Source: JAJTHC01 sp044348005 (lineage in GTDB: Bacteria; Cyanobacteriota; Vampirovibrionia; Vampirovibrionales; JAJTHC01). Taken from it: DNA of 64,000 bases. Positions 25,263-32,702 of this stretch are shown here, in pieces. The position numbers and the translations under genes were made by a program. Numbering within the stretch: position 1 is the stretch's first letter; every line of letters starts with the position of its first letter. The stretch covers positions 29,539 to 93,538 of the forward strand of contig JBIKTR010000008.1 in the NCBI GenBank assembly GCA_044348005.1, read 5' to 3'. Under the pieces are notes generated by a model. That model did no database searches and was not told the DNA's origin. It worked only from the letters and a program-made list of their open reading frames with translations.

Positions 25263-26789
25263 ATGAAAATGGCGCCTTACAATGTTAGCCCGAACTCCAC
25301 TCGGTTTCACCCGAAGGGGAATTGGAGCTTGCCTACAAAGCCTTCGCCTAGCACTATGCAAGGCGCTATTCAACAACGAACGGGGGCTTGGCACCCCCCT
25401 GCGCACTGGGATTTTGAAGCCATTGAATACAGAGGCTTTATGCTGGCCACGCTTTTTTTGGTCCCCCTACTCCGTTACACTCAAGACACCCCTGAAGACA
25501 AAAACGCCCTGCTCGCTCGAGATTTTGCCGCGCTGGGTTCAGCCACCATGCTGTATTTGTTTTTGCGAAAAGTCCTTTCTAAACACATTAGCGAGCTAAG
25601 CAAGCCCGAAGAGATTGCGAAATTACCCAAGTTCTTACAAGGGCTCGGCAAAGCCCTTGGCGCGGACGCCAAGGATCCTATTCAAAAAGAAAAAAACCAC
25701 CTATTAAGCTATATTCCCGCGCAAATTGTTTCGCTTACAGCGTCTGCCTTAATTGGCCCTGCCATTGGTAGCCAAGCCATGCAACACCTTAAGCAGGTGC
25801 ATCAGTGGGCACAATCGCCCCATAAAAAAGAACACCTCAAAGAATCTTGGCAGAACCAGACCCCTGAAGATCGTCAACGCCTTAGCCTTGAAGCCGTCGT
25901 TACCGCGGGGGGATTTCTGGCCTTACTTCTCTTGGCCTATGAAGCCATGGGGCCTTACAAAAAAAAAGCCATGGGGCCTTGCGAAGAAATCGTCGCCACC
26001 ACCTTAAAAGAACGCGTGCTTAATGCAGGGATTCGCTTGATGGATTATGACTTACAAGCGATTGTCACCAGTTTATTGGGCGGCATTGGACTGGCCAAAT
26101 TAAGCAGTGCCTTATGTTTCCCAAACACCAAAAAAGAACAGGCCCACACCCGCCAGAAGGGGGTCAACTACCCTGAAGATCATTCGCTGAAAGGGGAATT
26201 GAAGCATACCTTTTTTCAAGCCCAAAAAGACGACAACGGCGAATTGACCTTTAAACTCAAAGCCCCCGCCGTTGGGGTGGCCTTAATGGGGGCGACTTAT
26301 ATGTCTATGGCGCTGTGGGGGCTTATTCACACCATTAAGCATCACAACAATCCCAAAGAACTGGACCGACTGTATAGCTATAATACGGCATATCATGCGT
26401 TGCATTGGCTATTGCCGTCCTTAATTCTTCCCACCATTCGCTATTCACGAGACCCCAAAGAAAAACGAGATGAATTGTACATACGAGATTTTACCCATTC
26501 ATGGTTAGGCATGGTGATGTACTGGGCGGCGAAGTTTTCTACCCTAAAAGCCATTGAACACTTTCATTGGGTGGCCTTGCCCAAAGCCGTAGAAAATACG
26601 GAAGTCGCTAAGCGCATTCAAAAAGAAGCGAAATATCTACTGGCTTCAACAGTGGGTTTAATGACCCAGATTCCCACCGTCGTATTTTTAGCCCCCAAGT
26701 TTTCGCACGATTTTGTCAATTATGCCAACCAACCGATTCTTCCCACCCAAGAACCTGAAGCAACAGTGCCTTCCCCCGCAAGGCCCTAG
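25263..26789 (+). CDS. Unknown membrane protein with internal duplication
   Basis: A 508-residue protein of no recognised family with several hydrophobic segments (around residues 60-80, 95-105, 160-178, 215-232, 260-280, 340-358, 375-395, 455-475). Two halves share a pattern: LLRYTQDTPEDKNALLARDF near 67 and TIRYSRDPKEKRDELYIRDF near 398, each at the end of a hydrophobic helix and each followed by a further membrane stretch and a K-E-K/A-x-x-LL segment. It therefore seems to have arisen by duplication. The N-terminus is Pro/Ser-rich. No good ribosome binding site precedes the ATG at 25263; an ATG two codons later is possible. It is single and ends at a strong hairpin. Confidence 0.75.
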   Translation: MKMAPYNVSPNSTRFHPKGNWSLPTKPSPSTMQGAIQQRTGAWHPPAHWDFEAIEYRGFMLATLFLVPLLRYTQDTPEDKNALLARDFAALGSATMLYLFLRKVLSKHISELSKPEEIAKLPKFLQGLGKALGADAKDPIQKEKNHLLSYIPAQIVSLTASALIGPAIGSQAMQHLKQVHQWAQSPHKKEHLKESWQNQTPEDRQRLSLEAVVTAGGFLALLLLAYEAMGPYKKKAMGPCEEIVATTLKERVLNAGIRLMDYDLQAIVTSLLGGIGLAKLSSALCFPNTKKEQAHTRQKGVNYPEDHSLKGELKHTFFQAQKDDNGELTFKLKAPAVGVALMGATYMSMALWGLIHTIKHHNNPKELDRLYSYNTAYHALHWLLPSLILPTIRYSRDPKEKRDELYIRDFTHSWLGMVMYWAAKFSTLKAIEHFHWVALPKAVENTEVAKRIQKEAKYLLASTVGLMTQIPTVVFLAPKFSHDFVNYANQPILPTQEPEATVPSPARP

Positions 26790-26822
26790 TGTGTGTAAAA
26801 GGCTTGATTCTTCTACACACAC
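26789..26822. terminator. Hairpin between convergent genes
   Basis: GTGTGTGTA and TACACACAC form a perfect nine-pair stem with a 16-base loop just after the stop of the 25.3 kb gene. It may serve as a terminator for that gene, or for the convergent virion cluster, though there is no T run. Confidence 0.45.
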
Positions 26823-26860
26823 CCTAGAGCGTTTATATAGTGTTGTAAAGACGTTCTGAC

Positions 26861-27235
26861 TTAGTCAAAACACTTTAAAAACAGGGTGCGAAAGGTTTCG
26901 CCTTGTGTGGGGTTAATCGTCTTGGCGTGACTAAAATCCATTTGTTCAATCATGTAACGCATCAAAGCAATGTTGTCGCTTTCCGCGGCGGCTTGAACTT
27001 CTGCCACGACTTGGCGAAATTCGTACTGAACAGGCAAGGGTTGGCCTGTAAAAAGCTGACGCATTTCTAGTAAAATGGATTGAGCCGACTTTGGTGGGGG
27101 AGGCGCCTGCCATTCGCTCAAGCCTTCTAAGCTTGTTACGAAGGTTTCATTAGGCGCTAATTCCCACCCTTCTTCAATCATTCGCCAAGCTTTGTAAGTC
27201 TGTTCATGTAAATCAGTGACGGCATAAAGAATCAT
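26861..27235 (-). CDS. Small protein at the end of the virion cluster
   Basis: A 124-residue protein, unrecognised. It begins MILYAVTDLHEQTYKAWRM, has a proline run APPPPKS in the middle, and ends helical. AAAGGAG lies eleven bases before the ATG. It is the last gene of the virion-type cluster, 17 bases after the tail-fibre-like gene, so a tail assembly or chaperone role is possible by position only. Confidence 0.65.
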   Translation of the reverse strand: MILYAVTDLHEQTYKAWRMIEEGWELAPNETFVTSLEGLSEWQAPPPPKSAQSILLEMRQLFTGQPLPVQYEFRQVVAEVQAAAESDNIALMRYMIEQMDFSHAKTINPTQGETFRTLFLKCFD

Positions 27236-27252
27236 GGTACGGGTCTCCTTTC

Positions 27253-28488
27253 TTAAACAGTAAAGCTAAAGCCTGAAACGGCGACATCAAAACCAGCGGT
27301 GTCGATTCTTAAATCAACGGATTGAGCCATATTGGTGGTCACTTGTGGATTAAGCATATAGGTTCCCCCAGGGGAATAGAGCCGTGTTTCTTGGTTCGTA
27401 CCTGTGGGTCTAAAATAAAACGTTCCTGCGCCGCGGGCATAAAGCCACAGTGAAGCATTGTTCGCCAGCGGTGGCACAAACGCACTTAAGGAAGTGGCTA
27501 AAAAAGTACCATTGGCAATATAGCCCACCATGGTTGACGTTCCGATCAATCCGTAACTGTTAATAAAAATATCGGCGGTATAGCGTAAGGTCGAAGAACG
27601 CTCCGTCCAATGAGTTAGGGTAAAGGGCAAGAGGTTACTGCTGGCGTCCGTTTTTACCGCCAAAGGCAATTGCCGCGCATGAAACACCACAGAAGCGATC
27701 GTAAAGGTTTGAACGCCTTGGGCATTATGCAACAGGTACCCCCCTGAAACACTAACACCACTATCAATCATATACAAGTAATACCACGTATTCGGCGCCA
27801 GCGTCGCCGTGGGAGACAATCCATTCACGCCTGAAATGTCTAAATTAATCGTGTTATTGCCTGAAACGCTCAAATCACGTTGGGTATTGCTACTGCGTGC
27901 CACCGCATCTCCATTGATGCTAATGGCGCGAGCCGAAACGTATTGAGGCACTGGCACATGAACATAGCCAAGAGGCAAACTGGCCGAACCCACTTGATAA
28001 AAGGCTGGCCCACTTTTTTGTACGGTAAGCGTTTCCCCATGAACCACAGAATGGCCGGCAACAGGTTGCCCCCCCTTCTTCAACAGGGGCAATGCGGTAT
28101 TGTTGCCTATTTTGACGCTTAAGGGTTGCCACGCATCGGGGGTTTCATTGATTCTAAAAGAAACGGTGTAGCCTTCAGGCAAGGGAATTGGAGCGTACGA
28201 CGGGCTGACTTCAAAAAGGTGTTTAGTCCCCCCTGTTTCGGTGCCGGCCCATTGAATCAATTGGCGGTTACCACTGATATTCAAGGTTCCATTGACGGTT
28301 ACATCCTGCTGAAAGGCGGTGGAACCATTAAAGGTTTTATTGCCCGTAAAGGTTTTGTTTTGGTAAACGGCTTCATCTAGTTCATTGGCCTTGTTAATGA
28401 GTTGATCTAATTCCGCATTTAAATCATCGGCATTAATCAACAAACCGTTTTGAATCGTACTGCTTTTAAGGCGTTGAATGTTACTCAT
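27253..28488 (-). CDS. Tail-fibre-like phage protein
   Basis: A 411-residue protein with a helical N-terminal region (NADDLNAELDQLINKANEL) followed by the repeated NKTFTGNKTFNGSTAF and VTVNGTLNISGN segments that are typical of phage tail fibres and appendages. The remainder is beta-rich, Gly/Ser/Asn-rich and lacks charged helices, as in receptor-binding tips. It overlaps the upstream tail gene by four bases (ATGA), so it is coupled with it. A receptor-binding role is inferred from composition and position. Confidence 0.75.
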   Translation of the reverse strand: MSNIQRLKSSTIQNGLLINADDLNAELDQLINKANELDEAVYQNKTFTGNKTFNGSTAFQQDVTVNGTLNISGNRQLIQWAGTETGGTKHLFEVSPSYAPIPLPEGYTVSFRINETPDAWQPLSVKIGNNTALPLLKKGGQPVAGHSVVHGETLTVQKSGPAFYQVGSASLPLGYVHVPVPQYVSARAISINGDAVARSSNTQRDLSVSGNNTINLDISGVNGLSPTATLAPNTWYYLYMIDSGVSVSGGYLLHNAQGVQTFTIASVVFHARQLPLAVKTDASSNLLPFTLTHWTERSSTLRYTADIFINSYGLIGTSTMVGYIANGTFLATSLSAFVPPLANNASLWLYARGAGTFYFRPTGTNQETRLYSPGGTYMLNPQVTTNMAQSVDLRIDTAGFDVAVSGFSFTV

Positions 28489-30038
28489 AAATTATTGTCT
28501 CCTCCTTCAATGTAAGTTAAACTGTACCCAGTTATCGCAATGGGTTGCGAGGGAATGACCCCACTTAAGGTGAGTTCAAATAAGCGCCCGCTCCCTTCGG
28601 GGTACAAACGAGCAATGCCCTTTGCGTGTGAACCAAAGCGTGCGGTATTAAAGAAGCCCAGCCCATACATATCTAACCCCCCCGCACTGACGGTGACTGA
28701 AGGCGTGAGCGAGTCGCCTCCGTCATAGCCCATTTCCCAAGAACCATAAGCGTCGAAGTTTTCAGCCCCCACACGAGACAAGTACACGTCAATGGTGGTG
28801 AGTCGTGACTGGGTGTTGAAATCCCCGAGGGAATAGGTGGAAGAAATCAATCGCCACGGAATGTTTGTTCCATTATAGGTGTGGCCTTTACGTTGTTGGT
28901 GCCAACGGCCTGAAGCATCACCGCTGAGCAATTGCCCCAAAGGCAGGGTATGACCACAGGTCATGTTTAGGCCTTTACGAAGGCTCCACTTGTGGGGGCT
29001 TTGGCTGTAATTTTGCACCCACACTTCATTGCACACGGTTGAACTTTCAGTCGGCACACACCACCACAATTCTTTTTGAATGGGGTCATGCAAGGCAAAG
29101 GCTTTGTGAAGCTGAGCCTGATTCAGGGAAGGAAGGCGTCCCTGCATTTCAGAAGACAGACTGCCTACGGCTAAAATCCCGAGCTGAGTGTTGGGGCCTA
29201 AGGCATTGATGCCTGAACTGGAGAAGAACCAGACGTCTTGCCCCACCGCCATAAAACTTTGCGGGGATTGAGTCCCTAGTGTGTTAGACACCAGCTCAAT
29301 GCGAAAGCTAGACGCATCGGCCCCGCGTAAGGCGTAAATGCTTTTGGTTTTAAACACGAGTAAGACGTGTTCGTTAGAATAAGGCACGTAAAGGGGAATT
29401 AAGCCTGTAATGCGTTGTCCGTCTCCCGGACTAATTTGAATCGCCCCTGCGGAATCTTCCAAGTTGGTGGGGGTGAAGTCTTCAGGGTCTTCAAGGGCAG
29501 AAAGGTAAATCGTATTGGGACGCGTGGCATCTCCAGCCAGTACCAAACGATTGGCATACACACAACCCAAGCTCGGGTTACCCACGATTTCGCCTTCGGC
29601 CGTGTAGGGCCAGCCCACCATGTTTTCAAAGCTTTCGTTTGTGCCGTTCCAGCGTTTTGGGGGGCAAGAACTATTGAGAATAAAACACCAGCCTAAGAAG
29701 GTAACGTATTGATTGGGGCTGTCGTACGTGGTGCCTATAGATTTAATGACGGTACCAATAAGGGGGTTGACGTGAAAGAGGGTATCGCCTGCTTGCACAA
29801 GGGTTTGATCCAACCCTGAAACATCTTGAAAGGTGTAGAGGCCATGAATGACGGATCCATTGTTTAGGGGTGAACTGTTTTTGGCTTCATAGCCAATATC
29901 TAAGGTGGACCACCCCGTGGCCTGTTGCCAGTGTAGATTTTCAAGCAGGCGTTGTTGATTCAATTTCAGTAAGATCGGGCTTACTTGGGTGTCCATGCCT
30001 CCTTCAAGGCTAGGCACGTGGATGCGTTTGCTGGGCAT
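28485..30038 (-). CDS. Phage tail/stabilisation protein (podovirus type)
   Basis: A 517-residue beta-rich protein. Its opening VPSLEGGMDTQVSPILLKLNQ, with the phrase GGMDTQ, is the usual start of tail tubular or head-stabilising proteins of short-tailed phages, which read GGVSQQP-like sequences near the N-terminus. Later segments NRLVLAGDATRPNTIYLSA, LEDPEDFTPTNLED and GINALGP fit the beta-propeller-like part of the same families (virus adaptor or P22 gp10-like). AAAGGA lies nine bases before the ATG. It sits between the adaptor and the fibre gene, as expected for a tail nozzle. Confidence 0.78.
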   Translation of the reverse strand: MPSKRIHVPSLEGGMDTQVSPILLKLNQQRLLENLHWQQATGWSTLDIGYEAKNSSPLNNGSVIHGLYTFQDVSGLDQTLVQAGDTLFHVNPLIGTVIKSIGTTYDSPNQYVTFLGWCFILNSSCPPKRWNGTNESFENMVGWPYTAEGEIVGNPSLGCVYANRLVLAGDATRPNTIYLSALEDPEDFTPTNLEDSAGAIQISPGDGQRITGLIPLYVPYSNEHVLLVFKTKSIYALRGADASSFRIELVSNTLGTQSPQSFMAVGQDVWFFSSSGINALGPNTQLGILAVGSLSSEMQGRLPSLNQAQLHKAFALHDPIQKELWWCVPTESSTVCNEVWVQNYSQSPHKWSLRKGLNMTCGHTLPLGQLLSGDASGRWHQQRKGHTYNGTNIPWRLISSTYSLGDFNTQSRLTTIDVYLSRVGAENFDAYGSWEMGYDGGDSLTPSVTVSAGGLDMYGLGFFNTARFGSHAKGIARLYPEGSGRLFELTLSGVIPSQPIAITGYSLTYIEGGDNNL

Positions 30039-30062
30039 GTTTGTTCCTTTCTTTTAGATTAA

Positions 30063-30087
30063 CCCCCTCTCCCTTAGGGAAGAGGAA
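30063..30087. repeat. GGGAGAGGG-type hairpin, copy 1
   Basis: CCCTCTCCCTTAGGGAAGAGG forms a short near-perfect stem in the gap between the adaptor and tail genes. Confidence 0.7.
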
Positions 30088-30138
30088 CAAAGCAAAATAG
30101 ACTTTTACAGAGACTTCTATAGGGAGACAGAATAAATG

Positions 30139-30813
30139 TTAAAAACCTTGAAAGCCGGTATTAGGCCCTTTTAAGCGAAGTGAACTCAACAAGGGTTGGT
30201 ACGTTTTTTTTAAGCGAAGCATGCCTTCTTCATACAAGCGAAAACTCAACAAACTGCCTTGCAATTCACCCAAAAACTGTTGTAAGTGGGCCATGGTGCC
30301 TAACACCAGCAAGTATTCTGCCCCATGAGGTAAGACGGGGACATCCGTATTGACTTCAAGACGCGTCATCATAGGTTCAACCATCATACGAAGGGTTCCG
30401 GCTTGTGTGGGTGTGGGGTAGATCTTCATGACCTGTTGAGCAAAATGGAATGCGGAAGGGGTTTCCGCAGATTCTGCATCCAACCATTCTAGCCGATGCG
30501 GTTCATAGATCAGGGAAGTCCAATGGGTGGCGGTGTTACTTTTGGCCCACACGGTTTGAAGGGCAATCAGGCTAGGGGTGGTGTTGTACGGGTTTAAATC
30601 AATGGAAGTGGTGTTGGCTTCATAGGCGATTTCAACTTGTTCTTTGACGGTGGGAAGCGTCACGCTGAGGCGAATATCTTCATAAATTTGATTCAAAAAG
30701 CTAAGGGTTTGCTTAACAGGAGTGGTAGGCGCGCTAAGGGTGGCAACACTTTTTTGTCCGCAGCGGGTGAGGACGTCATTGATTAAGGTGAGGGCATTTT
30801 TGGGGGTGTTCAT
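30139..30813 (-). CDS. Head-tail adaptor (tail tubular protein A-like)
   Basis: A 224-residue protein. It opens with NALTLINDVLTRCGQKSVAT, the typical start of the gp11/tail-tubular-A adaptor of T7-like phages, which read AxxxVNxxLxxIGE-like sequences. The region FLNQIYEDIRLSVTLPTVKE and the later SETPSAFHFAQQVMKIYPTP (the pattern of RxxxxRIxPxP) agree with that family. It forms a ring between portal and tail. A modest AAGAAAAG site precedes the ATG. Position between capsid and nozzle genes supports the call. Confidence 0.75.
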   Translation of the reverse strand: MNTPKNALTLINDVLTRCGQKSVATLSAPTTPVKQTLSFLNQIYEDIRLSVTLPTVKEQVEIAYEANTTSIDLNPYNTTPSLIALQTVWAKSNTATHWTSLIYEPHRLEWLDAESAETPSAFHFAQQVMKIYPTPTQAGTLRMMVEPMMTRLEVNTDVPVLPHGAEYLLVLGTMAHLQQFLGELQGSLLSFRLYEEGMLRLKKTYQPLLSSLRLKGPNTGFQGF

Positions 30814-30846
30814 TGTCTTTTCTTCTTTCTTTTTGTTTGTCTTGTT

Positions 30847-31032
30847 CCTCCTCCCTTAGGTCGCACGCCTCGCCTATGGCGGGCTACGCTAGGAGGAGGG
30901 ACTTCCCCCACTGGAGCTGGTGGTTTCCCTCACCCCAACCCTCTCCCTAAGGGAGAGGGAGTAAGGCAAAACAAGACTTCGTTTCCTGTTAAAAATCCCC
31001 CCCTCTCCCTAGTCCTCTCCTCAAGGAGAGGG
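30847..31032. repeat. Cluster of three GGGAGAGGG-type hairpins
   Basis: The 240-base gap before the adaptor gene holds three palindromes: CCTCCTCCCTTAG paired with CTAGGAGGAGG (30847-30900), CCCTCTCCC paired with GGGAGAGGG (30939-30959), and CCCTCTCCC/CCTCTCC paired with GGAGAGGG (31001-31032). The middle one is preceded by CCCTCACCCCAA, which is seen again near 32620 in inverted form. Confidence 0.75.
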
Positions 31033-31054
31033 AACAGGAGGGAATCCACCAAAC

Positions 31055-31894
31055 CTAAGCCATGGTGCAACGCAACCACGACCCTGCTTCTGGACGCACG
31101 GCTTTTGATCCAAAGAGATACAACCCACGCACGGCGTTGGCAAACATATCGGTGGGGCGAACATTTTCTACATTACTGACTTGTGAAGCCAGGGTAATGA
31201 AATCCTTTTGAAAGGCAAGAATCGGCACCACACCGCCAGCAAGGGTCGGCACGTTGGTGGACACATAGATTTTGAATCCAGCGACGTTACCCAAAAAGCC
31301 GTTTTGAATGGCTTGATCACCCATGCCTGTGGCTCGTGTAAAGGCATCGCTTTGAAGCAATAGGCGCTTAAAGCGAGGGTTCACAATCAAGACGCGGTCT
31401 TCTTGTGGCACGTTTTGAGCATCCAAGGCTTCGGCCATTAGGGTAATGTTGTCGTAAATGTTCGTTTTGGTAATGGCAATGGTGGTTGATGCCCCACCAA
31501 TAATGTTCGCCACGGGAATATCCAAGTAATGTTGATACAAGTAAGCATCCACCACATCTCGAACCGCGATGGCGGCTTGTTGCGTGTACCCTTCAATGAC
31601 AGGAATATCGGCTTGAGCCATGTCGAGGTCATCCACACGAAAGGCGAAGTAACGTTGTTGGTTAATCGTCAACATTTGCTTGGGATCGGTCAAGGTTTCG
31701 TAAGTAATGGCGGTGTCTCGGGTATAGTTACGCACCGTGACGTTGCCGTAGGAACGAATGTGGACGACATCACCGGATTTTTTAATTTCACCTTCATAAT
31801 CACGGTTCACAAGGCCTGCAATTACACTGTTTTTATTGAAGCTTTTAAGAATGGTTTGGCTCCAAATTTCAGGCACAAAATTGTCATACGCCAT
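31055..31894 (-). CDS. Phage major capsid protein
   Basis: A 279-residue protein that looks like a small HK97-fold coat protein. The N-terminal part FVPEIWSQTILKSFNKNSV, then VHIRSYGNVTVRNYTRD and YFAFRVDDLDMAQAD, correspond to the N-arm, E-loop and spine helix region seen in coat proteins of podovirus and siphovirus type; RVLIVNPRFKRLLLQSDAF is the typical P-domain or A-domain strand-helix. It lies directly after a scaffold-like gene. AAAGGAG lies eight bases before the ATG. All key parts are present and the frame is intact. Confidence 0.82.
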   Translation of the reverse strand: MAYDNFVPEIWSQTILKSFNKNSVIAGLVNRDYEGEIKKSGDVVHIRSYGNVTVRNYTRDTAITYETLTDPKQMLTINQQRYFAFRVDDLDMAQADIPVIEGYTQQAAIAVRDVVDAYLYQHYLDIPVANIIGGASTTIAITKTNIYDNITLMAEALDAQNVPQEDRVLIVNPRFKRLLLQSDAFTRATGMGDQAIQNGFLGNVAGFKIYVSTNVPTLAGGVVPILAFQKDFITLASQVSNVENVRPTDMFANAVRGLYLFGSKAVRPEAGSWLRCTMA

Positions 31895-31937
31895 AGTGTT
31901 TTCTCCTTTGGGTTGTTTGATGTGTAGTCGGTTTTAT

Positions 31938-31959
31938 CCCCTCTCCCTAAAGGAGAAGG
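31938..31959. repeat. GGGAGAGGG-type hairpin between scaffold and capsid
   Basis: CCCTCTCCCTAAAGGAGAAGG forms an imperfect stem of the same family in the gap between the scaffold and capsid genes. Confidence 0.65.
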
Positions 31960-31976
31960 AACAGGGCAAAATACAG

Positions 31977-32528
31977 TTACTTAATGCGACCCTCCTTAAA
32001 GGCTAGGCGAATACTGGCTTCATTGGCGAGGTATTCTTGGGGGGACATACGACCGATTTCATCTCGTGTAAAAGAACGGGGCGAAACGCTTTTAATGGGC
32101 AGTGTGCCATGTTCTACCACAGGATTCATCGGTTCTTTGGGGGGCAATGGCGTGCTTGCACCCTTTAAATTGCCTTGAAACTTGGCGACAAAGTTGGCCA
32201 AGGCTTGGTTGAATAGCTCCGTCCAAGGGGCCAGTACGCCGTCGTCGTCCTCTTCAATCAGGCGAGCCACTTCTTCAAGAATGTAATTCATTACAGGTTG
32301 GGCATCGGGGTGTTGTTGCATGAAGGTTTGCATGGCCACTTGGGCTTGTCCGCCTTCATTGGCCAGTAATAGATGGGCTTTAATGGCGTGGTCTACTTCA
32401 TTTCGAACAAAGGCCACGGGGTCTTTTTGAAAGGCGATGAGATCGTCTTTGGCCGTGGACTTTGCCTGTTCAGGGGGCTTAGGCCCCGCAGGCCCCTGTG
32501 CGGGGGGGGTAGGGTCGTTGTTGGGCAT
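31977..32528 (-). CDS. Phage scaffold-like protein
   Basis: A 183-residue acidic, helical protein. The first 25 residues are Pro/Gly-rich, with an eight-C run coding part of them; the middle carries DDLIAFQKDPVAFVRNEVD and LIEEDDDGVLAPWTELFNQ, and the end is SPQEYLANEASIRLAFKEGR. Scaffold proteins vary in sequence but share this size, acidity and helical content, and they lie between portal and capsid genes, as here. AAGGAG lies nine bases before the ATG. Confidence 0.65.
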   Translation of the reverse strand: MPNNDPTPPAQGPAGPKPPEQAKSTAKDDLIAFQKDPVAFVRNEVDHAIKAHLLLANEGGQAQVAMQTFMQQHPDAQPVMNYILEEVARLIEEDDDGVLAPWTELFNQALANFVAKFQGNLKGASTPLPPKEPMNPVVEHGTLPIKSVSPRSFTRDEIGRMSPQEYLANEASIRLAFKEGRIK

Positions 32529-32598
32529 GGGGGTCTCCTTTTCTTTTCTTGGGGGATTTTAACGTGTGGTCGAAAGTTCTGCGAAATTGGGTTTTACT

Positions 32599-32694
32599 CC
32601 CTCTCCCTCTGGGAGAGGGTTGGGGTGAGGGTTTTAGGATGCCCAGTCGTCGCTGGTGTTTCCCTCATCCTAGCCTTCTCCCAGAGGGAGAAGG
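32599..32694. repeat. Inverted pair of GGGAGAGGG-type hairpins
   Basis: Two hairpins (32599-32619 and 32674-32694) lie in the gap before the scaffold gene. They also pair with each other: the right part of the first, GGGTTGGGGTGAGGG, is complementary with mismatches to CCCTCATCCTAGCC of the second, giving one large nested inverted repeat. Confidence 0.75.
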
Positions 32695-32702
32695 GACAGG
32701 AA

